From the NCBI GenBank assembly GCA_016779205.1, contig JADHOC010000005.1:145839-209838 (forward strand): DNA of 64,000 nucleotides, written 5' to 3'. Positions 1-8,207 of this stretch are shown piece by piece. A model generated the notes under the pieces. It worked only from the letters and a program-made list of their open reading frames with translations, was not told where the DNA came from and did no database searches. Source of the stretch: Planctomycetota bacterium (lineage in GTDB: Bacteria; Planctomycetota; UBA1135; GCA-002686595). Each line of letters opens with the position of its first letter. Position 1 is the first letter of the stretch. Both the position numbers and the translations under genes were made by a program.

Positions 1-85
1 CCGACCCGCTGATCAGGAACAGCTGCGCGGCGCCGGCGAGGGAGACCCAGAGGAAGAAGATGCCCAGGGAGGTGAGTCGCTTCAT
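1..85 (-). CDS. mreD: Rod shape-determining protein MreD, N-terminal fragment
   Basis: Only the first 28 residues are inside the window. They begin MKRLTSLGIFFLWVSL and read as a hydrophobic membrane-entry segment. The ATG (85-83) overlaps the mreC stop in an ATGA junction, so the two are translationally coupled. MreD is a polytopic inner-membrane partner of MreC in the elongasome that guides side-wall peptidoglycan synthesis. The identification rests on gene order (mreB-mreC-this) and hydrophobicity, not on recognisable MreD motifs, because too little is visible. Another membrane protein following mreC cannot be excluded. Confidence 0.5.
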   Translation of the reverse strand, partial: MKRLTSLGIFFLWVSLAGAAQLFLISGS

Positions 86-1620
86 CGTTCCCCCTCCGCC
101 GCGTACACCACGTTGTTCGCCGCGGGCCGCGCCAGCCGGGAGCTGCCGGTCCGGACCTGGAGCTCGGCCCCGGGGTCCCCGGCGCCGGTCAGCTCCATGA
201 GCAGCGCGCCGCCCGGCGCGCCCAGGGACCGCAGAGAGGCCGCTCCGAGCAGGAGGCCGCGCGGCACCCGCCGCATGCCCGAGCCCGTCCAGAGCCGGAC
301 GTCGATCTCGTCTCCGCCACCGGAGTGCCGCTGGATCCACTCGTCGTGCCGGCTTCCCGACGCCGGTTGCCACCTGAGGACCACGTCGCCTCCCGCGCTC
401 CGGCCCTGCGAGACGAGCTCGCCCAGCACCAGCGGGGTGGCGCCAGGATCGTCCACGGGCTGCGCGAGGGCCGAGACCCGGAAGCCGGGGTCATCGAGCA
501 GCGCCACGGTCGATCCGATCTGGTCGCTACGGGAGACCCGGCCGACCAGCCGGACACCGTCCACCACGGCGGCCCCGGCCCGGACGCCGACGTTGCGACC
601 GACGTCGAGGCGGCCCGTGGATCGCCAGGCACAGAGGTCACCCAGGGACGCCATGTCCACGTGCCGCCACCCGGTGGCCTCCAGGACCCCCACGATGTCC
701 GAGCGCCGCGGGTCCACGACGCCGGGGCCCCGGCCCGGCGTGAGCACGAGCACCTGGTTCAACCCGGCCTCGAAGTCCAGGAGCGGATCCACGCCCACCA
801 CCTGCCGGCGGGGGGTGCGGTCCGTGGCTGCGACCGTGGTCTCGCTCAGGTCACCCAGCAGGAACCCGCTGGCGATGGAGTCCGCCGAATCGACCACGGG
901 AGCGGACTCGTGGACGACCACCCGCCCTGAGTGAATGTTCTGGCTCTCCGGGTTGTGCACCGCGAGCCAGACACGGTCCTCCAACCGCTCCAGCCCCCCC
1001 ACGACCATCCGGCACGACGCGGGGCCCTCCACCCGGGCACCGACCCGCGCGGACGGGTCGGTGATGAGGCGCACGATCACCAGGTCCCGGGGGGGAGGCA
1101 CCGGCGGAGAGGAGAGCCCGGCGCGGCGCAGGAGCTTCTCGAGGAGCCCGGGTCGGTCGCGGTAGGGTTCACGCACGGGGATCTTCTCCACCGTGCCCAC
1201 GAACACATCCCCCGCAACCACCGCCTGGCCCCGCTCGATGGGGCCGGGATCCGAGACGCGCAGCGAGACGCGGTCCCGGTTCACGTCCTCGGAGACGTCG
1301 ACCTCTCCCGGGATCGGGACCACGCCGCGGATGGGCCAGGGCACCTGCTCGGGCTCCGCGGAACGGAGGATCGCCAGCTCCAGCTGCGCCGACAGGTCCC
1401 GCTCGAGCTCGAGGTTGCCGGGAGCGCCGCCCGCGTCGGCGGGGAGGCCCCCCCGCCCGCCAAGCAGGGAGGGCGCGCCGAGGAAGCCGAGCACCCGGGC
1501 GGGCGCGAGGGCGAGGTCCGCGAGCCGCTCGAAGGGCCCGATCGGCCGGAGGGACAGCAACGCTGCGCCCGCGGCGATGGTCCAACCAAGCCTTCGTGTC
1601 CGCATCGTCGCCATGTGCAT
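82..1620 (-). CDS. mreC: Rod shape-determining protein MreC, unusually long, with a duplicated core
   Basis: MreC is a bitopic membrane protein whose periplasmic beta-barrel domain links MreB filaments to the peptidoglycan elongation enzymes. At 512 residues this one is much longer than the usual 270-370. It has a short basic N-terminus and one membrane segment (about residues 11-26). Two stretches then look alike. The first, around residues 120-215, reads RGQAVVAGDVFVGTVE and later LITDPSARVGARVEG. The second, around 340-405, reads AGAAVVDGVRLVGRVS and later LLDDPGFRVSAL. Both follow the MreC pattern of a GD/VG turn, then an LxxDP strand. Several ATGs lie near the start (1620, 1614, 1605); a GGGGGGA tract suits 1614 or 1620. 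mreB lies 111 nt upstream and mreD overlaps downstream. Confidence 0.8.
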   Translation of the reverse strand: MHMATMRTRRLGWTIAAGAALLSLRPIGPFERLADLALAPARVLGFLGAPSLLGGRGGLPADAGGAPGNLELERDLSAQLELAILRSAEPEQVPWPIRGVVPIPGEVDVSEDVNRDRVSLRVSDPGPIERGQAVVAGDVFVGTVEKIPVREPYRDRPGLLEKLLRRAGLSSPPVPPPRDLVIVRLITDPSARVGARVEGPASCRMVVGGLERLEDRVWLAVHNPESQNIHSGRVVVHESAPVVDSADSIASGFLLGDLSETTVAATDRTPRRQVVGVDPLLDFEAGLNQVLVLTPGRGPGVVDPRRSDIVGVLEATGWRHVDMASLGDLCAWRSTGRLDVGRNVGVRAGAAVVDGVRLVGRVSRSDQIGSTVALLDDPGFRVSALAQPVDDPGATPLVLGELVSQGRSAGGDVVLRWQPASGSRHDEWIQRHSGGGDEIDVRLWTGSGMRRVPRGLLLGAASLRSLGAPGGALLMELTGAGDPGAELQVRTGSSRLARPAANNVVYAAEGER

Positions 1621-1731
1621 GGGTCCCCCCAGACCCGGTCGATCAGCGGCTGCCCAGGGCGGCGTCGCTGTGAAGCGCCGCGGGCGGCCCGCCCCCTGGA
1701 CGGGGCAGGACGCCTGCGCGCTGCGAGTGGA

Positions 1732-2793
1732 TCAATCGTCGTCTTCCGTCGACAGCACGCGGCTGAAGACGTCGAGCTTGTCGAGGAAGATCCCGGTGCC
1801 GCGCGCCACGGCCGTGAGGGGATCCTCCGCCACGCGGGCGGGGACGCCGAGGTGATCGGAGATCGCCTGGGACATGCCGTAGAGGAGCGCGCCACCGCCG
1901 ACCAGCGTGATGCCGGTGTCGACGAGGTCCGCGCTGATCTCGGGCGGCGCCTCCTCGAGGATGCCGCGAATGGCCTCGCAGATGAGACGCACCGGGTGGC
2001 TCAGGGCCTCACGAATCTCGATGGAGGTGACCGTCGCTCGACGAGGGAGACCCTGCACCGAGTCGCGCCCCTTGACCTCCATGGACAGCTCCTGCTCCAT
2101 GGGCCATGCGGACCCGATGGTCAGCTTGATGCGCTCTGCGGACTGCTCGCCGATGAGCAGGTTGTGGTGACGCCGGAGGTGCGAGAGGATCGACTCGTCC
2201 ATCTCGTCCCCCGCGATCCGGAGCGAGGTCGAGACCACGGCACCGGCGAGGGAGAGCACCGCGATCTCCGTCGTGCCGCCGCCGATGTCGACGATGAGCG
2301 AACCGCGCGCCTCGGTCACCGGCATGTCACAGCCGATACCCGCAGCCATGGGCTCGTCGATCAGGAAGACCCGCCGGGCGCCCGCACGCTCCGCCGAGTG
2401 AATCACCGCGCGACGTTCCACGGCGGTGATACCGACCGGGACTGCGATGACGACCTGGGGCTTCACCCAGTGCCGGCCCTCGTGGACCTTCGTGATGAAG
2501 TACTTGAGCATCTTCTCCGTCACGTCGAAGTCGGCGATGACGCCGTGCTTCAGCGGGCGGATGGCCTGGATGCTGCCCGGCGTTCGCCCGAGCATCTCCT
2601 TGGCGGTGTTACCCACCGCCATGCCGTCGAGGAGGACCTCGTTGGTCCCCTTCTTCACCGCCACGACGCTCGGCTCGTTGAGGATGATCCCCCGACCGCG
2701 CGTACACACGAGGGTGTTCGCGGTGCCGAGGTCGATCCCCATGTCGGTGGAGAGGTGACCGAAGGCCCACTCCATCGGCTTGAAGAAGCTCAT
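1732..2793 (-). CDS. mreB: Actin-like rod shape-determining protein MreB
   Basis: MreB is the bacterial actin homologue. It polymerises with ATP under the inner membrane and positions the cell-wall elongation machinery. The 353 residues fit the family length. Visible motifs are the phosphate-1 loop GIDLGTANTLV (residues 19-29), the phosphate-2 motif DIGGGTTEIAV near the middle, and the adenosine motif LVGGGALLYG near the C-terminus. An N-terminal FFKPMEWAFG could serve as the amphipathic membrane-binding segment (inference). A good ribosome binding site, GGAGG, sits 7 nt before the ATG. It is the first gene of mreBCD. Most described planctomycetes lack mreB, so its presence would suggest a deep-branching relative. 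Confidence 0.97.
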   Translation of the reverse strand: MSFFKPMEWAFGHLSTDMGIDLGTANTLVCTRGRGIILNEPSVVAVKKGTNEVLLDGMAVGNTAKEMLGRTPGSIQAIRPLKHGVIADFDVTEKMLKYFITKVHEGRHWVKPQVVIAVPVGITAVERRAVIHSAERAGARRVFLIDEPMAAGIGCDMPVTEARGSLIVDIGGGTTEIAVLSLAGAVVSTSLRIAGDEMDESILSHLRRHHNLLIGEQSAERIKLTIGSAWPMEQELSMEVKGRDSVQGLPRRATVTSIEIREALSHPVRLICEAIRGILEEAPPEISADLVDTGITLVGGGALLYGMSQAISDHLGVPARVAEDPLTAVARGTGIFLDKLDVFSRVLSTEDDD

Positions 2794-2847
2794 CGCGCCG
2801 CCTCCGGGCTCGGGGCCCCGTCAGCGTGCGGAACAATGGTGTGGCGG

Positions 2848-2867
2848 GCGGGTTCCGTGGAACCCGC
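2848..2867. repeat. Perfect inverted repeat in the mreB leader
   Basis: GCGGGTTCC and GGAACCCGC are separated by only 2 nt, centred about 64 nt upstream of the mreB start codon. Such a short spacer suits a dimeric repressor operator or a tight leader hairpin. No gene product here is tied to it, so a regulatory role for mreBCD is an inference from position. Confidence 0.45.
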
Positions 2868-3057
2868 TTGGAAACAGCGTCGGGTCGACAGCTGGATCAT
2901 GCGATTCGGCCTCATGGATTCTGTGCGGTGACGAACGGTGCGGCGTTCGAGAATCGCTGCGGCCCCTCAACCGCGGACGCGACTCCGGCTGGAGTCTGAA
3001 GGACCGAGGGGGCGGGTTCAACAAGAACAACGCGGCGAGGGGCCACATTTCATGAAG

Positions 3058-3089
3058 CGAGCCCGCGGCGCCTGGGCGCCGCGGGCTCG
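3058..3089 (-). terminator. Long GC-rich hairpin, probable terminator
   Basis: A 15-bp perfect inverted repeat with a 2-nt centre (CGAGCCCGCGGCGCC and its complement) begins 45 nt past the stop of the small membrane-protein gene at 3134-3373. No proper T-run follows, only CTTCATGAAATG on the minus strand. A terminator or transcript-end stabiliser is the likely role. Confidence 0.55.
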
Positions 3090-3133
3090 ATTGCGGTCTC
3101 GAAGGATCACCCCGGGGGGCAATCCGTGGCCGG

Positions 3134-3373
3134 TCACTCGGAGGCAGACGAGGCGTTGGCCGCGTACTTGTCCTTGAAGAGCATGCCTTCCCCGTAGTGG
3201 GCCCCTCGGTCGTAGTCGATCATCAGGACCGCTGCGAGGAGGATGATGGTGGTGATGATGGCGAGGCCAGCCTCGAAGCCCATACCGGACTCCTCGGAGA
3301 CGACCTCGACCTCAGCAACCTCAGCAGCAGCGCCTCGGCGGCTGGATCCTGAACGGCTCTTGGAACGTGCCAT
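3134..3373 (-). CDS. Small single-pass membrane protein, unknown function
   Basis: A 79-residue protein with three parts: a basic, Ser-rich N-terminus (RSKSRSGSSRRG), an acidic linker, and one clear transmembrane helix at about residues 34-51 (GLAIITTIILLAAVLMIDY), followed by a short polar tail. The positive N-terminus predicts N-in topology. It lies 39 nt downstream of the coiled-coil protein gene at 3413-4261 on the same strand, so the two are probably co-transcribed. A purine-rich AGGGAGA precedes the ATG. I do not recognise the family. Being next to mreBCD hints at an envelope role, but nothing in the sequence proves it. Confidence 0.75.
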   Translation of the reverse strand: MARSKSRSGSSRRGAAAEVAEVEVVSEESGMGFEAGLAIITTIILLAAVLMIDYDRGAHYGEGMLFKDKYAANASSASE

Positions 3374-3412
3374 GTGGTTCTCCCTGGTGGGTTCGAAAGA
3401 AGAGGGAGAGGA

Positions 3413-4261
3413 TCAGATCTGCGTGGAGACGAGGTCTCCCTGCGCGATCTCGGAGCCGGTCGTGGCGACCACGACGGCGGTGCACGTGTCCGGGTTCACC
3501 ACCTCGACGCGCGCCTGGCCCTTGTAGGTGCCGCCGCTGTAGATGTCGAAGATGTAGCCGCGCTTGACCTTGTTGTTCGTGCCACGGTTGATGTGGACGA
3601 GCTTCTGGTCGGCGCGGTACTGGAGGACAGCGCCGTCGATCTGCGGGGCGCCAATGCCGCGCGAGATGTCAAAGCCCGTGGCCTCGACGACCATGGCGAT
3701 GGTCGTGTTGGCGTCATCAAGGCTGCGGCTCGTGGCGGTCAGGTCGCGCTCGGCCTGGGCGAGCTCGGCGGCGAGACCGTTGGAGCGGTCGTCGGCCTTC
3801 TCCTTCGCGGCCACGGCGGCGTCGCGGGCGCTCTCGGCGTCGCGGCGCGCGTTGATCGCCTCGGCGCGGGCCTCGTTGGCCTGGGCCACCTGGCTCTTCA
3901 TGTCGTCGAGGCTCGAGGAGAGGTCGCCGATGGAGGAGCTGATGTTCCCCATGTCGGACTTGAGCTCGTTGAGCTCGTCCGTGGCGGAAGCGAGCTCCTG
4001 CTCGAGGGCCGTGTTCTTGGCGTCCAGGGCCTCCTTCTGGTTCCGCATCTCGGTGCGCATGCGGTTGGCGGCGTCACGATCAGCGGTGATCTGATCGATG
4101 TCGGCCTGCATCGACGTCTTGGTCGACGCGAGCTCGGCGGTGACGGCGTCGAACTGACCGCGGTACTTCTGCGCCGCCGACAGGTTGTTGGACGCGAAGC
4201 CGAGGAAGGCGGCGGAGAGGGCGAGATTGATGATGACGAAGATCCGTCCGATCGGGCTCAT
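3413..4261 (-). CDS. Membrane-anchored coiled-coil protein with C-terminal beta domain
   Basis: 282 residues. A membrane anchor at about residues 5-24 (IGRIFVIINLALSAAFLGF) is followed by a long heptad-rich coiled coil (about 28-185, full of Ala, Glu, Lys, Asp and Gln). The C-terminal domain of about 90 residues is beta-rich and contains HINRG, RGYIFDIYSGG and AQGDLVSTQI. The layout of anchor, coiled coil, then small beta domain is MreC-like in plan, although I see no sequence homology. The tail resembles the domain seen at the end of FlgT-type and several planctomycete membrane proteins (weak impression). It probably forms an operon with the 79-residue protein. A plausible promoter lies 235 nt upstream. 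Exact function unknown. Confidence 0.75.
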   Translation of the reverse strand: MSPIGRIFVIINLALSAAFLGFASNNLSAAQKYRGQFDAVTAELASTKTSMQADIDQITADRDAANRMRTEMRNQKEALDAKNTALEQELASATDELNELKSDMGNISSSIGDLSSSLDDMKSQVAQANEARAEAINARRDAESARDAAVAAKEKADDRSNGLAAELAQAERDLTATSRSLDDANTTIAMVVEATGFDISRGIGAPQIDGAVLQYRADQKLVHINRGTNNKVKRGYIFDIYSGGTYKGQARVEVVNPDTCTAVVVATTGSEIAQGDLVSTQI

Positions 4262-4676
4262 GACGTTGGCTCGTGGAGGGGAACTCTGTGAGTTCTCGGT
4301 GGTCTAGGCGTCGCAGGGACGCCCGGGGCGGGTTCGCCCTGGGCGGCAACACCGAGGTGCTGGACGCAGGAGACCCTGGGGGGACCGGTGCCCGTGGGTC
4401 GCGGCAGGGGCCGCGGCGAGCGCCGGATGGAACTGGGGTGCGAAAGAGTGTCGTCCCGGCGCGCAACAAGGAAGCGGGCCCGGGAAGACCGAGGGAGTGT
4501 AGAGGCCACCGCGGCAGGGGGTCAAGAAGTGGCTCGCAGGAGAGATCCGGTCCTTGGAAAGGTTCCCGCTCCTGGGAGCCCCTTGGGGACCCCGAATCCG
4601 CGACGTGGCGGCAGAACATAAGGACCCGGGGCCGACCGGTTACCCCATTAATTCGGCGCCCGAGCGGCCCCCGGGG
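4262..4676 (-). other. Intergenic region between lnt and the coiled-coil protein gene
   Basis: 415 nt with no supported gene; the reading frames here are overlapped shadows. It contains the promoter candidate at 4496-4525. Nearer to lnt, an imperfect GC-rich inverted repeat (about 4627-4678, CCCGGGGCCG against CGGCCCCCGGGG) has an AT-rich loop around 4646-4655 and could end lnt transcripts. Confidence 0.5.
4496..4525 (-). promoter_or_regulatory. Sigma70-like promoter for the coiled-coil protein gene
   Basis: On the minus strand TTGACC (4525-4520) and TACACT (4501-4496) are 18 nt apart. This is the best -35/-10 pair I can find in the window. Transcription would start near 4489 and give a 5' leader of about 230 nt to the ATG at 4261. 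Confidence 0.5.
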
Positions 4677-6521
4677 TCACGGCCGGGGAGCCTGCGGCCG
4701 GGCGGGCTGCCCGAACCGCCGACTAGCCAGGGCGAGCAGGAGAATCAGGGCGGCTCCCCCGCCCCAGGCGAGGGGTTGGAGCGGCTCGGTCCGGACGAAG
4801 AAGGTCGCCTCCGGCGCCTTGGCCCCCGGCCCCTGGCGAGAGGGCACGGGGACCCGCGCCCGCAGGGCTCCGGCCACCATCTTGCGCCGCCCGCCCCCCC
4901 CACGCACCTCGGCCCGGACCGCCCCGTCCGGCCCGACCACGGCCGAGATCCCGGAGTTGGTCGCCCGGACGATGGAGCGACGGGAGGCCGCCGCCGCGAT
5001 CCGGGTGAAGGCCAGCATGTGGTCCATCTCAGGGCTCTCCCCGTACCACGCCTCGTTGCTCACCACGACAAAGAGGTCCACCGGCCCCCGCCGGAGCGGG
5101 GTCGTGAAGGGATCGTCGAAGGCGTTGTCGAAGCACACCGCCACCCCCGCCCGATGCACGCGACCGTCGGCGCCGGGGATCAGGAGCACCCTGGGCTCGT
5201 CGGCGGCCACGAAGTCCGGGATGGAGTTCGCGATCCGCCGGACGGCGTCGAGCACGAAGGGGATGCCCCGCAGCGGGTCCGGGGACTCGCCCCCGGGCAC
5301 AAGGTGCGTCTTGCTCGCGATCGGGGTCTCTCCCCCATCGGGCGACCAGAGCTTCACGCCGTTGACGCTGCGCAGGACCTGCTCACCGTCGAGGTGGACC
5401 GAGACCCAGCCCTCGACCCCGGACAGGAAAGAGGTCCCCGGCGGCAGCAGCCCCTCCCCGCGGGCCACCCGGTCCGCCCACTCGGCGGCGGGCTCACGTT
5501 CGAAGAGCTGCCGCCAGACCGCGGGCGTCAGCAGCGTGCCCGGCCCGGTCCCCAGGAGCGCGGCGACCAGGTCCTGGGCCAGCTCGTCCTGGGCCACCAG
5601 CTCCCTCTCCGTCAGGCTCACCCGGCCAGAGAGCTCCGTGGGGCGCACGCCGGCGCGGTATTCCCTCAGCACGTCCGGGTCGTGGAGCTTGCCCGGGAGG
5701 AAGGTCTCCCCCCACATGACCACGTCGGGCGGTCCCGCGGCATCCGCTGGCCGGGTCTGGATCAAGGCCTCCAGCGTCCGCGTCACCTGGGGAACGAACA
5801 GGTCGAGGAGCGGGTCACGGCGCGCCGCCTTGATCTCCTGCTCGATGCCGGATTGCACCACGAGCACATCCGGGCCGCTGACCGTCGGCCCGCCGGGACG
5901 GCTGGAGAGGAGGACCAGGATCGCCAGCGGGGAGAGCCCGAACGCGAAGGCCTGGACCAGGTTCGAGCGCGTCCCGGGGGGGCGAGTGAGGGCGAGGGCC
6001 ACGTCGGCGGCGAGCCCGCCCAGGGCAGCCATCCCCCAGGTCAGGCCCCAGGTGCCGAACCAGGCCGCCGACCCCACGAGCCACTCGGTGTCGTGCATCA
6101 GGAAGCCGAGCCGGAACCAGCCGAAGGAGAGCGGCACGGGGAGGGTCCACCGCACCACCTCGGCGAGCATCCACGCCGCCGGCGCCAGCAGCGCCAGGGG
6201 CCAGGCCGGAGCGCGCCGCAGGGCGAGGCCGCCCAGGGCCGGGTAGATCGCCGGGATCATGGCCATGGGGAGCAACAACGGTGGGAAGAAGGCCACCATC
6301 CAGCCGAAGACCGCCGCGAGCCCGATGGAGTGGGCGGCCCACTCGGCGAGGAAGGCCCGACGGCCCGGCCGGCGAGCGGCGAGCGCCCAGGGCCCCACCG
6401 CGAAGAACGCCAGATGGCCGAACCCGTCGGGCCGCAGTACCCCAGGTTGGGCGAGGCCGATCAGGACCCAGGTGGCGAGCGTCCAGAGGAATCGCGCGCG
6501 GGCTTTGAGGGGCGTTCTCAT
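4677..6521 (-). CDS. lnt: Apolipoprotein N-acyltransferase
   Basis: Lnt transfers an acyl chain from a phospholipid to the N-terminal Cys of apolipoproteins in the inner membrane, the last step of lipoprotein maturation. The 614 residues start with about six membrane helices (to about residue 220). A nitrilase-fold periplasmic domain follows, then a final membrane helix near residue 590. The catalytic triad is visible: Glu in WGETFLPG (about 269), Lys in SKTHLVPGG (about 404) and Cys in VAVCFDNAFDD (about 459). NEAWYGESPEMDHMLAF and RATNSGISAVVGP are also typical. It is longer than E. coli Lnt (512), mostly from an insertion around residues 275-385. Its presence fits the lipobox proteins in this window. 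It is transcribed divergently from the RND cluster. Confidence 0.93.
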   Translation of the reverse strand: MRTPLKARARFLWTLATWVLIGLAQPGVLRPDGFGHLAFFAVGPWALAARRPGRRAFLAEWAAHSIGLAAVFGWMVAFFPPLLLPMAMIPAIYPALGGLALRRAPAWPLALLAPAAWMLAEVVRWTLPVPLSFGWFRLGFLMHDTEWLVGSAAWFGTWGLTWGMAALGGLAADVALALTRPPGTRSNLVQAFAFGLSPLAILVLLSSRPGGPTVSGPDVLVVQSGIEQEIKAARRDPLLDLFVPQVTRTLEALIQTRPADAAGPPDVVMWGETFLPGKLHDPDVLREYRAGVRPTELSGRVSLTERELVAQDELAQDLVAALLGTGPGTLLTPAVWRQLFEREPAAEWADRVARGEGLLPPGTSFLSGVEGWVSVHLDGEQVLRSVNGVKLWSPDGGETPIASKTHLVPGGESPDPLRGIPFVLDAVRRIANSIPDFVAADEPRVLLIPGADGRVHRAGVAVCFDNAFDDPFTTPLRRGPVDLFVVVSNEAWYGESPEMDHMLAFTRIAAAASRRSIVRATNSGISAVVGPDGAVRAEVRGGGGRRKMVAGALRARVPVPSRQGPGAKAPEATFFVRTEPLQPLAWGGGAALILLLALASRRFGQPARPQAPRP

Positions 6522-6659
6522 TCTTCGCTCGGGGTGGGCCAGGAATGGTCGTGGGGACTCGTTACAGACGTTTTTCCACCTGGAAGCGAGGCCCGGAGTG
6601 CCTGAGCGCAGACACTAGGGCCGGCCTGACGCCGTGTCGCGCGCCGGAGGGCTTACCCG

Positions 6660-6706
6660 GAGTCCGCAACCAGTCTCCACCGTTGCGGCTCGAAGTCTAC
6701 GGACTT
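6660..6706. repeat. Two adjacent small inverted repeats before the RND operon
   Basis: CCGCAAC (6664-6670) pairs with GTTGCGG (6682-6688), and the stem extends by GAG/CTC around one bulged base. Right after it comes AAGTC-TACG-GACTT. They lie in the 252-nt divergent region between lnt and the membrane-fusion protein. They might form a leader structure or an operator. No terminator-like T-run follows. Confidence 0.3.
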
Positions 6707-6773
6707 GGGGCTCGACTCCCGCCGTTCGAGGGCCAACTCCCCGGACGACCGACGCCCACGGCGTCCACACCCA

Positions 6774-8207
6774 ATGATCGACCGCAGCCAGCCCGCCTCC
6801 CCCCCGCCCCCCGGAATCGGCTCAGCCATCTGGCCGGCCTCCTACCGAGGGGCCCCGGGAATGCTCGCCCTCCTGCCGCTGCTCCTCTGCGCCTGCAGCA
6901 TCGAGGCTGGCCAGGGAGGGGCCCCCGGTGAGGGCGCCTCGACCTTCGAGGGCCTCGAGCGGTCCACCGCGCCGCGGGTGCTCACCGCGCCGCTGGTGCA
7001 GCGTGAGATGGTCCGAGCGCTGTCCACCACGGTCAACGCCGAGTCGGAGCAGGAGATCCAGATCTTCCCGCGGATCTCCGGCGTGGTCACCGCCGTCGCC
7101 GTGGAGGAGGGCGACGTCGTCGCCGCCGGAGCCCCCCTGATGGAGCTGGACGCGCGGGAGCTGGAGGCCGCCCTGGCCGAGTCCCGCATCGCGCTGCGTG
7201 AGGCCGAGGACGGCAAGCGGAACCTTGAGCTGTCCGTGGACGAGGCGAAGGCTCGCCTCGAGAGCGCCCAGCTACGGTTCGACCAGTCCAGCCGGGAGCT
7301 CGAGCGGAAGGAGGACGCTGGCGAGGGCATCATCTCTCGCAACGAGCTGGACCAGCTACGCCTCACCGTCGCGACGAACCGCGCCGATCGTGACGCGGCG
7401 AAGATCGCCGAGTCGAAGGCCGAAGCCGCCCTCACCAGCCAGCAGATCACCATTGAGCGCGCCGCCCTGCAGGTCAGCACGGCCGAGCTCAATCGCTCCT
7501 TCGCGTCGGTCGACGCCCCGTTCGCAGGGGTCATCGCCAGCCGGACGGTGCGCGTGGGCGACCTCGCCTCCACCGCGTCCGCCGCCTTCACCCTGACAGA
7601 CCCCGAGAACGTCCGCGCGGTGGTCTCTCGCTCCCAGCGGGAGCTGGTGTTCTTCCGCGGCGCCGAGCAGCGCGCCCAGCGCGCCACGAACGTCGGCGAC
7701 GAGGCGGCCCTGGACATCGAGATCGCCCCCGAGGCCCTCCCCGGGCTCACGTACACCGGGCGGATCCAGTTCGTGAGTCCGACCATCGACCCCGCGTCGG
7801 GGCAGTTCCGGGTCACCATCGGCGTGGAGCAGCCCGAGGCCGGGGACGAGCGCCCCCCCATCCTCCCCGGCATGCTCCTCCGCATCCGGATCGTGACCGA
7901 GCGCCACCCCGACGCCCTCGTGATCCCCAAGCGCGGCCTGCTGCGCGAGGGGGACTCCCACTGGGTCTTCGTCGTGGAGGGAGACTCCGCGCGGCGGGTG
8001 GCGGTGACCGAGGGCTTCTCCGAGGACGACCACGTCGAGGTCATCCCGGCCAAGGGGGAGTCCCTCGCCGCGGGCGACCTGATCGCCGTCGTGGGGAACC
8101 GCGACCTCGAGGACGGCGACGCCGTCGAGGCCGCGCCCTGGGCCGGGGCAGGCAGCCCGGCTGCCCAGGACGCCGGGGCGTCGGATGAGCAGGCCGATGA
8201 TGCCTGA
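6774..8207 (+). CDS. RND efflux membrane-fusion (periplasmic adaptor) lipoprotein
   Basis: HlyD/AcrA-family adaptor that bridges an inner-membrane RND pump and an outer-membrane channel. After an N-terminal hydrophobic segment (LALLPLLLCAC) a lipobox-like Cys would anchor it as a lipoprotein. The lipoyl/barrel-sandwich half-motif follows (FPRISGVVTAVAVEEGDVV and PLMELDARELEAAL). Next comes a coiled-coil hairpin, then the second lipoyl half (SVDAPFAGVIASRTVRVGDLAS) and a membrane-proximal beta-barrel (LVIPKRGLLREGDSHWVFVVEGD). I chose the ATG at 6774, which gives 477 residues and leaves a basic residue before the hydrophobic core. The ATG at 6861 would start inside the signal peptide. The stop overlaps the next gene by 23 nt, so it is coupled to the pump. 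Confidence 0.9.
   Translation: MIDRSQPASPPPPGIGSAIWPASYRGAPGMLALLPLLLCACSIEAGQGGAPGEGASTFEGLERSTAPRVLTAPLVQREMVRALSTTVNAESEQEIQIFPRISGVVTAVAVEEGDVVAAGAPLMELDARELEAALAESRIALREAEDGKRNLELSVDEAKARLESAQLRFDQSSRELERKEDAGEGIISRNELDQLRLTVATNRADRDAAKIAESKAEAALTSQQITIERAALQVSTAELNRSFASVDAPFAGVIASRTVRVGDLASTASAAFTLTDPENVRAVVSRSQRELVFFRGAEQRAQRATNVGDEAALDIEIAPEALPGLTYTGRIQFVSPTIDPASGQFRVTIGVEQPEAGDERPPILPGMLLRIRIVTERHPDALVIPKRGLLREGDSHWVFVVEGDSARRVAVTEGFSEDDHVEVIPAKGESLAAGDLIAVVGNRDLEDGDAVEAAPWAGAGSPAAQDAGASDEQADDA

Larger units (their letters stand above)
2794..3133 (-). other. Intergenic region upstream of mreB
   Basis: 340 nt without a convincing gene. It holds three inverted repeats: 2848-2867 (listed separately), a small one at 2981-2996 (GACTCC/GGAGTC) and the strong hairpin at 3058-3089. 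A weak minus-strand promoter-like pair (TTGAAC, 17 nt, CAGACT, about 2995-3023) could drive mreB, but it matches consensus poorly and I would not rely on it. Confidence 0.5.

Noticed and set aside
931..2931. Long plus-strand open frame (666 residues) opposite mreC-mreB
   Set aside because: His/Asp/Arg-rich antisense shadow typical of GC-rich codon bias. The minus-strand frames carry unmistakable MreB and MreC motifs.
6650..6735. tRNA-like stretch (GGCTCGACTCCCG) upstream of the RND operon
   Set aside because: The T-arm stem does not pair, and no acceptor stem or anticodon arm can be built. Small inverted repeats explain the impression.
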